Shown piece by piece: positions 7,595-17,570 of a DNA stretch of 39,499 nucleotides. The notes beneath the pieces are model-generated. The model saw only the letters and a program-made list of their open reading frames with translations, was not told the origin of the DNA and did no database searches. Source of the stretch: an uncultured Synechococcales cyanobacterium (GTDB lineage Bacteria; Cyanobacteriota; Cyanobacteriia; Thermosynechococcales; Thermosynechococcaceae); the NCBI GenBank assembly GCA_902806435.1, contig CADCWO010000145.1, forward strand, positions 10,490 to 49,988. Direction: 5' to 3'. Positions within the stretch are counted from its first letter, which is position 1; each line of letters opens with the position of its first letter. A program made the translations under genes and the position numbers.

Positions 7595-7944
7595 TGAAAG
7601 CTTTGAGCGCCAAATTTGTTCAAAGAACATGAGCCCTCTGTCATGGAGAATCACCGCTTTAATTGTGTCTGTTATAGAAGGATGGAGGAGATTATTTCTA
7701 GATTGGGGCAATACTTCTACACGAAAAAGCCGGGCTTGAGGTGCCTTCATCACAGCATTGTAGCGATCGCGTGCCTTACTTTGTTTCAGGTAGCGTTCTG
7801 TTGAAACGGTGCTCCAGAGTGGTGCGCGTAGCAGTATTGCCGTAGCCAAATAATTCGGTAGAGTCTACCTTAAGGTCCTACCTGGTTCTTAAAAAATTTC
7901 CTAGCCTGATCATAGAGTCCATTCAAGCAAAGGAAAAAAATTGT
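7595..7944. other. Intergenic region, 350 bases
   Basis: No supported gene. A minus-strand open frame (7541-7849) contains TERYLKQSKARDRYNAVMKA, which looks protein-like, but it overlaps the DUF2993 gene end, matches no family I know and has no good start site. A HIP1 octamer lies near 7764. The end of the region holds the AAGGAAAA ribosome-binding site of the next gene. Confidence 0.4.
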
Positions 7945-8514
7945 ATGACAACTGACATTTCTCCTGACATCAAGAAGGGCGTAAATGCGCCACTATGGAT
8001 TGGCGCGCTTTTAATTGTTTTAGGAATTGTTGCGATCGCTCAACCTGCTATCTCAACGATTTTTGCTGAGACTTGGATTGCTTTGATCCTAATTTCTGCC
8101 GGAGCTGCCAAGCTGGTCTACGCATTTCAAACCCGCAATGAAGGGGGCTTCATCTGGAAGGTTTTGTTGAGCGTCCTCTACCTTGGCACGGGCGTGATGT
8201 TATTTTTTAATCCTTTAACAGGAGTTCTCACGTTGACTCTATTGCTTGGTAGCTACTTGCTGACTGAAGGTGTGTTTGAGCTGATCTTGGCATTTCGCCT
8301 ACGCCCCCAGCAGAACTGGACATGGGCACTGACCAACGGTATTACGACGCTACTCTTGGGTGGGTTAGTTTGGTTCCAGTGGCCGTTTGATGCCCCTTGG
8401 CTGATCGGAACACTAGTGGGTGTTAGCATTCTGTTCACTGGCGTCTCTCGTGTGATGTTGTCACTGAATCCGCGTTCTACGCCGACTCAGCCTGACCAAC
8501 CTACAGCAGCTTAA
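7945..8514 (+). CDS. HdeD/DUF308 family membrane protein
   Basis: A 189-residue integral membrane protein with about six hydrophobic helices arranged in pairs (LWIGALLIVLGIVAIAQPAI; WIALILISAGAAKLVYAF; GTGVMLFFNPLTGVLTLTLL; ITTLLLGGLVWFQWPFDAPW). This is the DUF308 repeat pattern of HdeD, an acid-resistance membrane protein in enterobacteria. In cyanobacteria the role is unproven; stress response is often assumed. The ATG at 7945 is preceded by AAAGGAAAAAAA. The first 12 and last 12 residues are hydrophilic. It is monocistronic and converges with map. Confidence 0.88.
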   Translation: MTTDISPDIKKGVNAPLWIGALLIVLGIVAIAQPAISTIFAETWIALILISAGAAKLVYAFQTRNEGGFIWKVLLSVLYLGTGVMLFFNPLTGVLTLTLLLGSYLLTEGVFELILAFRLRPQQNWTWALTNGITTLLLGGLVWFQWPFDAPWLIGTLVGVSILFTGVSRVMLSLNPRSTPTQPDQPTAA

Positions 8515-8576
8515 ACCACCTAGGTTGATTGTATTGCAGATGTTTGAACAAAAAGGTGCTGGCTCATTAGAGTATG

Positions 8577-8605
8577 CGTAGGTCCAACATGGGTTAGGGC
8601 CTACG
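8577..8605. terminator. Hairpin between convergent hdeD-like and map genes
   Basis: CGTAGGTCC (8577-8585) pairs with GGGCCTACG (8597-8605) over nine base pairs, one of them G-U, around an 11-base loop. It lies 60-90 bases past both convergent coding ends. No T run follows on either side, so it may be a weak terminator or a transcript-stabilising hairpin. Confidence 0.4.
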
Positions 8606-8697
8606 ACTGTCACCATTAGTACTGATCTTGAATTCAGTTAGATACCTTAAGTCTTTTCTTTCCCTAGTGAGGGTTCAAGGTACTAGTGGTCAAAAGC

Positions 8698-9522
8698 TTA
8701 AACCTTGGTTCTATCAGTCAAAATCTCGTAGCCCGATTGAGTCACAAGCACAGTGTGCTCAAACTGAGCCGATAAAGCATTGTCAACAGTGACTGCTGTC
8801 CAGCGATCGCTCAAGGTCCGAGTGTGCTTGGAGCCAGCATTAATAATTGGTTCAATTGCAAGTGTCATGCCCTCTCGAAGTTTGACGTTCGGCATAGTAT
8901 GGGTACGGAAGTTAAATACTGAAGGTTCTTCATGGAGATTGCGGCCTACCCCATGACCTGTAAAATCTTCCACAACAACAAAACCATTTGTTTCTACATG
9001 GTCTTGAATTGCTCCAGCAATGTCTAGTAGGTAACGACCCGCCTTGACTTGTTCAATTCCCTTGTATAAGGCTGCTTCAGCCACTTGAATCAGTTCTGCT
9101 GCTTCTGGTGTCACCCGAGAAACACCAATCGTAATACAGGAGTCGCCGTGAAACCCTTGATAGTAAGCACCAGTGTCAACTTTCAAAACGTCGCCCGCCC
9201 GAATTACTTTTTTACGACTTGGGATGCCGTGGACGACTTCGTGGTTAATGCTGGCACAAATGGAAGCCGGAAATCCATGGTAGCCCTTGAAACTCGGCGT
9301 TGCCCCCATTTCCCGGATCCGCTTTTCAGCATGGACATCCAAATCAGCTGTGGTCATCCCCGGTTCCACCATTGCTGAAATCTCTTTTAGTACTGTGGCA
9401 ACAATGGCGGCTGCCTGCCGCATGATTTCAATCTCACGGATTGATTTAATCTCAATCCCTTTACGCTGTTGTGCACGGGCAGGTTTGGAGGGCTGAGAAA
9501 GTAGGTTGCTAAGAATATTCAT
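8698..9522 (-). CDS. map: Type I methionine aminopeptidase
   Basis: A 274-residue cytoplasmic metalloprotease that removes the initiator methionine from nascent proteins. The pita-bread fold motifs are complete: His98 (EVVHGIPS) for substrate contact, and metal ligands Asp116 (KVDTGAYY), Asp127 (GFHGDSC), His190 (GHGVG), Glu224 (AIEPI) and Glu255 (QFEHTV). These correspond to E. coli D97, D108, H171, E204 and E235. An extra N-terminal stretch of about 20 residues ([17 protein letters not shown]) precedes the catalytic core, as in several cyanobacterial paralogs. The start is ATG at 9522-9520. It is a single gene, divergent from the hydrolase-fold gene. Confidence 0.95.
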   Translation of the reverse strand: MNILSNLLSQPSKPARAQQRKGIEIKSIREIEIMRQAAAIVATVLKEISAMVEPGMTTADLDVHAEKRIREMGATPSFKGYHGFPASICASINHEVVHGIPSRKKVIRAGDVLKVDTGAYYQGFHGDSCITIGVSRVTPEAAELIQVAEAALYKGIEQVKAGRYLLDIAGAIQDHVETNGFVVVEDFTGHGVGRNLHEEPSVFNFRTHTMPNVKLREGMTLAIEPIINAGSKHTRTLSDRWTAVTVDNALSAQFEHTVLVTQSGYEILTDRTKV

Positions 9523-9755
9523 GCGGGTGCCAGAGGATACTCTAATCGAAGGTGAGTCTGAGCTAAGTGGAAGACTTAAGACGCTACTTCTAGAATAACC
9601 GCAAACCCTTAATCGTTAGCGACTTCCCTCTCGCTTCATTAGCAGACGTCAAATGATTATGCTTAGGTTTACAGAGGCTAGCAGCTCATGACTTGTACTT
9701 CACACTGAGAGGATACTCGTCATCACCGGTTAGTTCATCCTACGAGGTTCTATTA

Positions 9756-10652
9756 ATGTTTTTACCACCAGGATTTGAGCAGCGTTCAATTAACACTAGC
9801 CTTGGGCAGATGGTTTACGATACGTCCGCAGGTGCGGCTTGGCTAGCAGCAGAGGTGGAGCAAACAGACCCACAGAAAACGTTGGTCTTCCTGCATGGTT
9901 TTGGAGGCGGCTCCTCTGCCTATGAGTGGTCAAAGGTCTATCCAGCTTTCGCGGGTGAATACCGTATCCTTGCTCCTGATCTAATTGGGTGGGGTCGCTC
10001 CGCTCATCCAGAGCGAGACTACTGCATCGCTGACTACCTGATGATCATCACTGAGTTTCTCAACCAGACGTGCAAAGGCCCCACTACAGTCATTGCTTCT
10101 GCTCTAACCGCAGCTTTTACGATCCGTGTTGCCATTGAGCACCCAGAATTATTCAAGTCTCTGATTTTGACCACACCCGCCGGTTTGTCTGACTTTGGTG
10201 AAAATTACACCCGTAGTTTCTTCGCCCAAGTAATCAGCATACCCATCCTTGACCGCATGTTTTATAGTGCCGGTGTAGCTACTAAAGCTGGGATTCGCAG
10301 CTTTTTAGAGCAGCGACAGTTCGCCCAATCAAGCCGAGTATACGAGGAAATTGTAGAAGCCTACCTAAAGTCTGCTCAACAACCCAATGCCGAATATGCT
10401 GCCCTTGCTTTTGTGCGTGGTGATTTGTGTTTCGACCTTGCCCAATACATTAAACAGCTAAAGACACCAACCGCAATTATTTGGGGGCAGAAGTCTCAAT
10501 TTACTGGGCCTGAGATTGGCCGTCGATTAGCGAAGATGAACCCGCAAGCAATCCGTTTTCAACACCTTGAAGATGTCGGCTTGACGCCCCAACTCGAACT
10601 TCCGGGGGTGACTATAGGCTTAATTCGTCAATTTTTACCGCTGCTATCCTAA
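9756..10652 (+). CDS. Alpha/beta-hydrolase-fold protein with degenerate catalytic triad
   Basis: A 298-residue alpha/beta-fold protein. The fold is clear: FLHGFGGG (46-52) is the oxyanion loop, APDLIGWGRSAHP follows strand 4, and VIASALTAAF places Ser115 at the nucleophile elbow, though without the usual GxSxG glycines. The normal acid motif WGxxDxFTP is instead IIWGQKSQFTG, with Ser247 in place of Asp. The normal GH of the histidine loop is LEDVGLTPQLE, with Leu276 in place of His. Ordinary hydrolysis therefore looks unlikely, and a binding role is possible. I recall similar sequences in other cyanobacteria, so the loss is probably ancestral. ATG 9756 is chosen because ACGAGG lies 8 bases upstream; a TTG at 9693 would add 21 residues. 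Confidence 0.85.
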   Translation: MFLPPGFEQRSINTSLGQMVYDTSAGAAWLAAEVEQTDPQKTLVFLHGFGGGSSAYEWSKVYPAFAGEYRILAPDLIGWGRSAHPERDYCIADYLMIITEFLNQTCKGPTTVIASALTAAFTIRVAIEHPELFKSLILTTPAGLSDFGENYTRSFFAQVISIPILDRMFYSAGVATKAGIRSFLEQRQFAQSSRVYEEIVEAYLKSAQQPNAEYAALAFVRGDLCFDLAQYIKQLKTPTAIIWGQKSQFTGPEIGRRLAKMNPQAIRFQHLEDVGLTPQLELPGVTIGLIRQFLPLLS

Positions 10653-10724
10653 TCCCATAACATCATTATCTATCCAGCAGTTTTCGTGACCTTGCTTACA
10701 CCCTAAAGTTCTGCACCATAAAGC

Positions 10725-10758
10725 AAAAACGACAGGATACAAGCATCCTGTCGTTTTT
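10725..10758. terminator. Bidirectional rho-independent terminator
   Basis: A perfect 14-base inverted repeat, AAAAACGACAGGAT (10725-10738) and ATCCTGTCGTTTTT (10745-10758), surrounds a 6-base loop. It ends in T runs on both strands. It lies between the convergent hydrolase-fold and clpC genes and should terminate both transcripts. Confidence 0.88.
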
Positions 10759-10779
10759 TACGAGGTTTAGTTTAGTCTC

Positions 10780-13248
10780 TTATTCGGCCGCTTGAGGTAG
10801 TAGCTCTCGCGTTTGACTTTGTACTACCTTAACTTGGCCTTCAGCGTCAACATCAACCGTTGCGGTATCACCCTCTTTGATTTTGCCGCCCAAGATTTCC
10901 TCCGCCAGGCTATCTTCGAGCAGGCGCATAATAGCTCGCCGCAGCGGCCGTGCTCCGTAGCTAGGATTGTAACCTTCTTCCACTAACCGCTCTTTGAAGC
11001 GCTCAGTAACTTCTAAGGTAATCCCCTGCTCAGTTAAGCGAACAAACACTTCCTTAAGGAGAATGTCGGCAATTTCTTTGACTTCGTCTTTGGTGAGTTG
11101 CCGGAAGACAATAATTTCATCCAAGCGATTGAGAAACTCTGGCCGGAAGTACTGCTTCAGCTCTTCGTTAACCAAAGAACGGATGCGATTGTACTGGACA
11201 TCAGTCTCATTTTCACCGGCAAACTCAAAGCCTAGACCACCGCCACCCTTCTCAATTACCTTAGAACCGATGTTAGAAGTCATAATCAGCATCGTGTTCT
11301 TAAAGTCAACTGTTCGGCCCTTGGCATCCGTTAAGCGCCCATCTTCCAAGATCTGAAGCAGCATATTGAAGACATCCGGGTGGGCCTTTTCAATTTCGTC
11401 GAACAGAACCACTGTATAAGGACGCCGCCGGACTGCTTCGGTTAGTTGGCCTCCTTCGTTATAGCCAACGTAACCTGGAGGAGAACCAATCAGTTTAGAA
11501 ACTGTATGGCGCTCCATGTACTCCGACATATCTAACCGGATCATCGCTTCTTCGGAGCCAAAGAAGTAGGCTGCCAAGGCTTTAGTCAGCTCTGTTTTGC
11601 CAACTCCCGTAGGTCCAGAGAAAATAAAACTGGCAATTGGGCGATTAGGGTTCTTCAGGCCAACCCGGGCACGCCGGATGGCTCGTGAAATTGCTCTCAC
11701 CGCTTCTTCCTGTCCAATCAACCGCTGGTGGAGGGTATCTTCCATGTGCAGCAGTTTTTCGGATTCAGATTCTGTCAGCTTACTCACCGGAACGCCAGTC
11801 CAGGAAGCGACAATATGGGCGATATCTTCCTCGGTGACAACCGGAGATTCATCCCCCGTTGATTCTGTTTTTTTGGTCTGAGCGATCGCGCGGATTTCTG
11901 CTTTAATTTCCATCTCGCGATCGCGCAGTTCCCCTGCTTTGTCAAAGTCTTGGGCGCGTACTGCGTCGTCTTTTTCTTTGAGAACCTGCCGCAACTCTTT
12001 GTCTAACTCCTTCGCAGCAGGAGGTAGCTGAGAGTTAATCAACCGCACCCGAGAGCCGGCTTCATCCATCAAGTCAATTGCTTTGTCTGGCAGGAAGCGA
12101 TCGCTGATGTAGCGGTCAGAAAGCTTGGCAGCAGCATCTAACGCTGTATCAGAAATTTTGAGCTTGTGGTGTTTTTCATAGCGCTCTCGCAGACCATGGA
12201 GGATTTCAATCGTCTCATCCACCGTAGGCTCACCGACCATAATCGGCTGGAATCGTCGCTCTAAAGCGGCGTCGCGCTCAATGTGTTTGCGGTACTCATC
12301 CAAGGTAGTAGCGCCAATGCACTGCAACTCCCCTCTAGCCAAGGCTGGCTTGAGGATATTGGCAGCATCGATCGCACCCTCAGCGGCACCCGCCCCAATC
12401 AAGGTGTGCACCTCATCAATCACCAAGATGACATTAGACGCTTGGCGAATTTCATCCATGATTTTCTTCAAGCGTTCTTCGAATTCGCCCCGATACTTAG
12501 TGCCTGCCACGAGTAGGCCAATATCTAGGGTGACGACCCGCTTTTCTTGGAGGATATCAGGAACGTCTGTATTGGCAATCCGCTGGGCTAGACCTTCCGC
12601 GATCGCAGTTTTGCCAACCCCTGGTTCCCCAATCAATACAGGATTATTTTTGGTGCGGCGGCCCAAGATTTGGACTACGCGCTCAATTTCTTTATGGCGA
12701 CCCACGACTGGATCTAATTTGCCATCGACTGCCATTTGGGTCAGGTTGGAGCCAAATTCGTCTAAGGTAGGTGTTTTCGTACGCCCCTGGCTGCTACCAG
12801 CTGAGACTTCTGCTGTTTCACCCAGCATCCGGATCACTTGCGTCCGAACTTTTGCCAAGTCAACACCTAAGTTTTCTAATACCCTGGCCGCTACGCCTTC
12901 TCCCTCACGAATCAACCCTAAAAGGAGGTGTTCCGTACCAATATAGTTGTGCCCAAGTTGACGGGCTTCTTCTAGGGAAAGCTCTAGGACACGCTTGGCT
13001 CTAGGAGTAAAAGGAATTTCAACCGCGACAAAACCGGAACCACGACCAATAATCTTTTCGACTTCAATCCGAGCATCTTTAAGGTTGACGCCCATCGACT
13101 TCAACACTTTGGCAGCGACGCCGGTTCCTTCTCCGATCAGACCCAGGAGGATCTGCTCTGTGCCGACAAAGTTGTGTCCCAAGCGGCGAGCTTCCTCTTG
13201 GGCCAGCATGATCACCTTAATGGCTTTTTCTGTAAAGCGTTCAAACAT
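10780..13248 (-). CDS. clpC: ATP-dependent Clp protease ATP-binding subunit ClpC
   Basis: An 822-residue Hsp100 unfoldase that feeds substrates to the ClpP/ClpR protease. Two Clp-N repeats occupy about 1-145. AAA-1 has Walker A GEPGVGKT (207-214) and Walker B VIDEVHTL (277-284). A UVR-type middle region near 425-455 ([20 protein letters not shown]) separates ClpC from ClpB. AAA-2 has GPTGVGKT (545-552) and LFDEIEKAH (615-623). All motifs are intact and the length is normal for cyanobacterial and plastid ClpC. The start is ATG at 13248-13246 without a strong ribosome-binding site. It is single, with a good terminator, and is the essential housekeeping Clp ATPase in cyanobacteria studied so far. 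Confidence 0.97.
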   Translation of the reverse strand: MFERFTEKAIKVIMLAQEEARRLGHNFVGTEQILLGLIGEGTGVAAKVLKSMGVNLKDARIEVEKIIGRGSGFVAVEIPFTPRAKRVLELSLEEARQLGHNYIGTEHLLLGLIREGEGVAARVLENLGVDLAKVRTQVIRMLGETAEVSAGSSQGRTKTPTLDEFGSNLTQMAVDGKLDPVVGRHKEIERVVQILGRRTKNNPVLIGEPGVGKTAIAEGLAQRIANTDVPDILQEKRVVTLDIGLLVAGTKYRGEFEERLKKIMDEIRQASNVILVIDEVHTLIGAGAAEGAIDAANILKPALARGELQCIGATTLDEYRKHIERDAALERRFQPIMVGEPTVDETIEILHGLRERYEKHHKLKISDTALDAAAKLSDRYISDRFLPDKAIDLMDEAGSRVRLINSQLPPAAKELDKELRQVLKEKDDAVRAQDFDKAGELRDREMEIKAEIRAIAQTKKTESTGDESPVVTEEDIAHIVASWTGVPVSKLTESESEKLLHMEDTLHQRLIGQEEAVRAISRAIRRARVGLKNPNRPIASFIFSGPTGVGKTELTKALAAYFFGSEEAMIRLDMSEYMERHTVSKLIGSPPGYVGYNEGGQLTEAVRRRPYTVVLFDEIEKAHPDVFNMLLQILEDGRLTDAKGRTVDFKNTMLIMTSNIGSKVIEKGGGGLGFEFAGENETDVQYNRIRSLVNEELKQYFRPEFLNRLDEIIVFRQLTKDEVKEIADILLKEVFVRLTEQGITLEVTERFKERLVEEGYNPSYGARPLRRAIMRLLEDSLAEEILGGKIKEGDTATVDVDAEGQVKVVQSQTRELLPQAAE

Positions 13249-13657
13249 GGCGTATACTCACTACCTGCTGCGTGCTGGTAAAGCTAATCTTAACATAGAG
13301 ATCTGGCTGAGACTGACGTTAAGTAGATGCCTACGATCACTTCTAGCTTTAGATGTACGTTCGGTCCTATCTGCTCGGCAAACTGCTTAACTTCTACTAG
13401 CATAGCTTTCTGAAACAAGGTTAGGGGAAGGTGACCGAACAGCCAAGGGACGGGAATAACCCAGATACGCGCTTAAAAAGCTTCTAATGCGATTCTGGTG
13501 CAAGGCACCCAATGGCTCTAGCTCCTCCTTTCACAATTGATATTACTGAATCATGCGTTGATTGTTGGCTGGGGTTGTAGATACATCACCAAGAGCAGAC
13601 TGAGGGCAGTAGCTAACCAGATAGGATCCGCCTCATGCTTTGATTGAGAGTGAGGGT
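13249..13657. other. Intergenic region, 409 bases, clpC promoter side
   Basis: This holds the clpC upstream region and the space after rimI. I see no gene. A small minus-strand frame (13551-13733) with a hydrophobic end lies partly inside rimI and has no separate support. No clear heat-shock operator such as CIRCE is visible next to clpC. Confidence 0.4.
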
Positions 13658-14359
13658 CTAAATATTCGAGATAGGACAGGCACTCCCTGAGCTGAAACAG
13701 GGCAGATATCTTTCTAAAGACCAACCTCTGCAAACAAGTTCAGCATCTACTTGCTGCCGCCACTGGGTAAGGGTTTGCTCAAACGTGGGGTTCTGTATAC
13801 CGCTGTGCCAAAGAATTACAGCATCTTCCCCGGTATCAGGGTAGTATCGTCGTCGTCGTCCCACTTCCTGAAATCCGAACTTGTGGTAAAGCGATAAGGC
13901 GGGCTGGTTGGAAACCCGTACTTCTAGCGTCGCCCACTCTAATTTCTGTTGCCAAGCAGTTGCCAACAAGGCTTGGAGCAGAGCTTGGCCCAAACCTTGG
14001 CGCTGGTAGTTGGGACGAACTGCCAAGATTGTAATGTGAGCTTCCGATAAAATAGACCACAGGCAACCAAAACCCAGTAGTTCTTCAGCCAAGAGTCGTT
14101 GCTTGAGCGGCTGAGATTGCTTAGCTGCCCCAGGAAAAATAGTAGCCGGTTGAGTCAACCCTATTAACTGGCTATTCGGACTATTCAGCTCTCGTTGATA
14201 GCCATCCAGGGTCCACAATCCACCAAAACACTGGAAATCTATTTCTAGCGCGGCAGCTAACAGTTGCGCTTCTAACGGTTTGAGTTGTAAGGGAATCAAA
14301 GCTGTTTTAGGTTGAGTAAGCCAAAATCCATAAGCGCTAAATTGTACACTGGGTAACAA
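13658..14359 (-). CDS. rimI: RimI-type GNAT N-acetyltransferase
   Basis: A 233-residue acetyltransferase of the GNAT fold, closest in pattern to RimI, which acetylates the N-terminal alanine of ribosomal protein S18. N-terminal FQCFGGLWTLDGYQRELNSP is typical of cyanobacterial RimI. The acetyl-CoA loop is VRPNYQRQGLGQALLQALL (Q/RxxGxG/A). Then come WATLEVRVSNQPALSLYHKF and GFQEVGRRRRYYPDTGEDAV, the usual C-terminal hallmark. About 40 extra residues follow the domain. The start is TTG at 14359-14357, because no ATG lies in frame nearby. It diverges from lysA with 43 bases between them, so the two promoters overlap. Confidence 0.85.
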   Translation of the reverse strand: MLPSVQFSAYGFWLTQPKTALIPLQLKPLEAQLLAAALEIDFQCFGGLWTLDGYQRELNSPNSQLIGLTQPATIFPGAAKQSQPLKQRLLAEELLGFGCLWSILSEAHITILAVRPNYQRQGLGQALLQALLATAWQQKLEWATLEVRVSNQPALSLYHKFGFQEVGRRRRYYPDTGEDAVILWHSGIQNPTFEQTLTQWRQQVDAELVCRGWSLERYLPCFSSGSACPISNI

Positions 14360-14402
14360 GGCATCTTGCTCTCTCCCACTTTAATGAACCCGACCGTTAT
14401 CT

Positions 14403-15797
14403 ATGGCCCATCCTGCTCCGGCTCCCATCTCTAACAATTCACTGAGTTTCAATGACATCCGCTCTCCCAACCAGCAATTGCTCCCTCTAACGGCACAAGC
14501 CAATGCCGAAGGCTGTCTAGAAATCGGCGGCTGTGATGTTTTCGAACTGGTGCAGCGATTTGGTTCTCCTCTATACATTGTAGATGAAGAAGCGCTGCGA
14601 GTCGCTTGTCGCCAGTATCGCAGCACCTTTGAGCAGTACTATCCAGGCGAGTTTCAAGTTTTATACGCTTCTAAGGCCTGGAGTTGCTTAGCTATTTGTG
14701 CGATCGCAGCCAGCGAAGGGTGTGGCGTTGATGTGATGTCGGCGGGCGAACTTTATACTGCTTTGCAAGCGGGTGTTAACCCCAACCAGATCTACTTCCA
14801 TGGCAACAACAAATCTCCCGCAGAACTGCAAGCAGCCGTAGCAGTTGGTTGCACTATCGTGGCCGATAATTGGCTAGAGCTGCACCGTCTAGTCGAGCTT
14901 GCCACAGAGGGATTACAACCACGGGTAATGCTACGGGTCACTCCAGGCATCGAGTGCCATACCCACGAATATATCCGTACCGGGCATTTAGATAGCAAGT
15001 TTGGGTTTGACCCCAATCAACTTGACGAGGTGTTTTCGTTTGCTTGCCAACAGCCATCTCTACAGTGGGTTGGCTTACATGCCCACATAGGTTCTCAGAT
15101 TTTTGAATTGCAGCCTCACCAGGATCTAACCGCGATCATGGTGGAATGGTTAGCTAAGGCTACAACCTTAGGTTTACCGATGGGTGAGCTAAACGTGGGT
15201 GGTGGCTTAGGGATGCGCTACACAGAATCGGATAATCCACCCAGGATTGATACCTGGGTCAAAGCAGTGATCAGCGGAATTGTCACCGCTTGTCAAAGAC
15301 AACAGGTGCCACTGCCTAAGCTTTTGTGCGAACCAGGCCGCTCTCTGATTGGTCCTGCGGCTGTGACTGCCTACACTCTAGGCAGCCGCAAGGTGGTTCC
15401 GCAGCTGCGAACTTATCTGGCTGTCGATGGTGGCATGTCAGACAACCCCCGGCCCATTACCTACCAATCTGCCTACTGTGCTGTCGTTGCCAATCGGATG
15501 ACGGCCCCGGCCACAGAGATAGTCACGATTGCGGGCAAACACTGTGAGTCTGGCGATATTCTGCTCAAGGATGTGCCACTGCCCCAAACCGAGCCTGGTG
15601 ACATTCTCGTAGTTATGGGAACGGGAGCCTACAACCATAGTATGGCTTCTAACTATAATCGCTTACCGCGTCCGGCCGCCGTTTTAGTGAGTAAGGCAGA
15701 AGCGAGTCTAATTTTAGAGCGGGAAACTAATCAAGACTTAATTCGTCAAGATCGTCTTCCGAGTAGACTGACGGCAGTTGAGCCCGTGAGAACTTAA
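14403..15797 (+). CDS. lysA: Diaminopimelate decarboxylase
   Basis: A 464-residue PLP enzyme catalysing the last step of lysine synthesis, meso-diaminopimelate to L-lysine plus CO2. Lys91 (YASKAWS) should bind PLP. Other expected elements are HAHIGSQI (226-233), the phosphate-binding NVGGGLGMRY (264-273), CEPGRSLIG (309-317), and the catalytic Cys381 in the partner-subunit motif CESGDILLKD. GTGAYNHSMASNYN (406-419) closes the active site. The N-terminus has about 30 extra residues, common in cyanobacteria. The start is ATG at 14403. It precedes cdaA on the same strand with 94 bases between, which include a hairpin at 15811-15840. Confidence 0.95.
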   Translation: MAHPAPAPISNNSLSFNDIRSPNQQLLPLTAQANAEGCLEIGGCDVFELVQRFGSPLYIVDEEALRVACRQYRSTFEQYYPGEFQVLYASKAWSCLAICAIAASEGCGVDVMSAGELYTALQAGVNPNQIYFHGNNKSPAELQAAVAVGCTIVADNWLELHRLVELATEGLQPRVMLRVTPGIECHTHEYIRTGHLDSKFGFDPNQLDEVFSFACQQPSLQWVGLHAHIGSQIFELQPHQDLTAIMVEWLAKATTLGLPMGELNVGGGLGMRYTESDNPPRIDTWVKAVISGIVTACQRQQVPLPKLLCEPGRSLIGPAAVTAYTLGSRKVVPQLRTYLAVDGGMSDNPRPITYQSAYCAVVANRMTAPATEIVTIAGKHCESGDILLKDVPLPQTEPGDILVVMGTGAYNHSMASNYNRLPRPAAVLVSKAEASLILERETNQDLIRQDRLPSRLTAVEPVRT

Positions 15798-15810
15798 TTT
15801 AAAGACGTTG

Positions 15811-15840
15811 ACTGGCTGGTTTCGTTATAACCAAGCCAGT
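15811..15840 (+). terminator. Hairpin between lysA and cdaA
   Basis: ACTGGCT (15811-15817) pairs with AGCCAGT (15834-15840), and GGTT pairs with AACC inside it, with one bulged A and a 7-base loop. It lies 14 bases after the lysA stop. It is followed by TTGAAAC, so the T run is poor. It may partially terminate lysA transcription or protect a processed end. Confidence 0.45.
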
Positions 15841-15891
15841 TTGAAACTAAACAAAAGCTGAAGCAATCAGGCTGTTTATTCACAAAAGCTG

Positions 15892-16809
15892 ATGGAAGGG
15901 TGGAAGCAATGGCTGACAAGTAACAGCTGGACTCAGTCCTTGCTTTTTTTAGTTGATGTCAGCTTGGTGCTAGCTCTGACCTATATGGTGCTCCTAGTGA
16001 TCGCCGAACGACGGACCTTGTGGATGGTCAGGGGATTTATCATTTTGATCCTGGCTTCTGCCGTCAGCTCCTTCTTAAGGCTAACTCTACTCAGTTTTGT
16101 CCTGAATAATCTGGTGATTGGCTCTGCAGTTGCGATGGCCGTAATCTTGCAGTCAGAGGTACGCCGGTTTCTAGAGCAGTTAGGCCAAGGTGAGATTTTA
16201 CAGCTACTCCAGCCAACGCAACGAGGGGTGCCTAAAGCCAGTAGTGTGATTGATGAAATCGTCGATGCGATCAGAGAACTATCACAAAATCGCACAGGCG
16301 CATTATTGATTATTGAGACCAGCAGCCCGATTGACGAACGTGATTTTTCTGTACCAGGTGTAAAGCTAAATGCTGAAGTTTCTAAAGAACTGATCCAAAC
16401 CATTTTCCAGACGACAACGCTACTGCATGATGGCGCCATGTTAATCCGGGGCTCCCGAATTATGGCTGCAGGCGTAATTTTACCGATCTCGGAGCGGACA
16501 GCCTCACGCCAGCTAGGGACTCGCCACCGTGCTGCCATGGGAATCGCCGAGCGCGTAGAAAGCTGTGTTGTTATTGTTGTCTCCGAAGAAACAGGTTCTA
16601 TCTCGCTAGCAGAACAAGGCATTCTAAACCGGCCACTAACTAGCAGTAAACTAAAGGAGCTACTTGAGGATCGGCTATCTTGGTCAGTTGATCGTGAAGC
16701 AGTAGCTCCTGGTTTACGGAGTTTAGGTCGTCAGGTTAGGGAAAAGAGTGCTGTAGTTCTGTCCCGGTTATTCCGTATTCCGCTGCCCAGATCTTGGAAG
16801 AAAAAATGA
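15892..16809 (+). CDS. cdaA: Diadenylate cyclase CdaA
   Basis: A 305-residue membrane enzyme that makes the second messenger c-di-AMP from two ATP. Three N-terminal hydrophobic helices (about 15-35, 47-66 and 68-88) precede the DisA_N catalytic domain. The catalytic motif DGA is at 180-182 ([11 protein letters not shown]) and RHR at 211-213 (GTRHRAAMG), with GVILPIS between them. All key motifs are present and the length is close to other CdaA proteins. The gene overlaps uppS by the four bases ATGA, so both are translated together. Unlike the firmicute arrangement, no cdaR or glmM is adjacent. Confidence 0.95.
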   Translation: MEGWKQWLTSNSWTQSLLFLVDVSLVLALTYMVLLVIAERRTLWMVRGFIILILASAVSSFLRLTLLSFVLNNLVIGSAVAMAVILQSEVRRFLEQLGQGEILQLLQPTQRGVPKASSVIDEIVDAIRELSQNRTGALLIIETSSPIDERDFSVPGVKLNAEVSKELIQTIFQTTTLLHDGAMLIRGSRIMAAGVILPISERTASRQLGTRHRAAMGIAERVESCVVIVVSEETGSISLAEQGILNRPLTSSKLKELLEDRLSWSVDREAVAPGLRSLGRQVREKSAVVLSRLFRIPLPRSWKKK

Positions 16810-17555
16810 CGACGAAACCCAGCGTGCTTCGAAACCTACCGGCCGACTTAGATGCTCAGCGGCTACCAAATCACGTTGCTGTAATTATGGATGGCAATGG
16901 CCGTTGGGCAAAAGGCCGGGGTATGCCCCGATTCATGGGTCATCGCCGTGGAGTAGATACCCTTAAGGAGTTATTGCGCTGCTGCAAAGATTGGGGAATT
17001 CAGGCCTTAACGGCCTACGCCTTTTCTACTGAAAACTGGGGCCGTCCGCTGACGGAAGTTGACTTCTTAATGACACTATTTGAGCGCATTCTGCGGCGAG
17101 AGCTCCAGGAAATGGTATCAGAAGGGGTGCAAATTCATTTTGTTGGCGATCTAAGTGCTCTGCCAGCTTCGCTGCGCGAGGAAATTGAACGTGCTGTCAT
17201 GGCAACACGACAGAACCAACGCATTCAATTTATTGTGGCAACTAACTACGGCGGTCGAGACGAAATTTTGCAGGCCTGTCGAGCGATCGCGACTCAGGTC
17301 AAGCAAGGCCACCTCCAACCAGAGCAGATCACGCAAACTCTTTTCGAACAACATCTTTATACAGCCGGGATTGGTGACCCAGATCTACTGATTCGCACCA
17401 GCGGAGAAATGCGGATCAGTAACTTTCTACTTTGGCAGATGGCTTACACCGAGCTTTATGTCACCGACACCTTGTGGCCAGAATTCGACCGTTCTGAGTT
17501 TCACCGAGCCCTTTATGATTATCAGCAACGGCACCGCCGATTTGGACGCATTTAA
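16806..17555 (+). CDS. uppS: Isoprenyl (undecaprenyl) diphosphate synthase
   Basis: A 249-residue cis-prenyltransferase that elongates farnesyl diphosphate to the C55 carrier lipid used in peptidoglycan synthesis. Conserved segments are [16 protein letters not shown] (Asp29 for Mg-diphosphate), [22 protein letters not shown], and the dimer/active-site stretch [20 protein letters not shown] then [16 protein letters not shown] take ATG 16806, whose ATGA overlaps the cdaA stop and which has GGAAG at 16796-16800. A TTG at 16794 is the only in-frame alternative and is less likely. Linking c-di-AMP synthesis and wall-lipid supply in one transcript is suggestive of coordinated envelope control. Confidence 0.96.
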   Translation: MTTKPSVLRNLPADLDAQRLPNHVAVIMDGNGRWAKGRGMPRFMGHRRGVDTLKELLRCCKDWGIQALTAYAFSTENWGRPLTEVDFLMTLFERILRRELQEMVSEGVQIHFVGDLSALPASLREEIERAVMATRQNQRIQFIVATNYGGRDEILQACRAIATQVKQGHLQPEQITQTLFEQHLYTAGIGDPDLLIRTSGEMRISNFLLWQMAYTELYVTDTLWPEFDRSEFHRALYDYQQRHRRFGRI

Positions 17556-17570
17556 GGCTATTTTTCCAGG

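Noticed and set aside
7541-7849. Minus-strand 102-residue frame in the spacer after the DUF2993 gene
   Set aside because: Partly protein-like, but it overlaps a real gene end, lacks a good start and matches nothing I know.
12281-12946. Plus-strand 221-residue frame inside clpC
   Set aside because: It is the antisense shadow of a highly conserved gene.
13551-13733. Minus-strand 60-residue frame with a hydrophobic end
   Set aside because: It starts inside rimI in another frame; a chance hydrophobic stretch is the simpler explanation.
15981-16622. Minus-strand 213-residue frame inside cdaA
   Set aside because: Antisense shadow; composition follows the cdaA codons and shows no family pattern.
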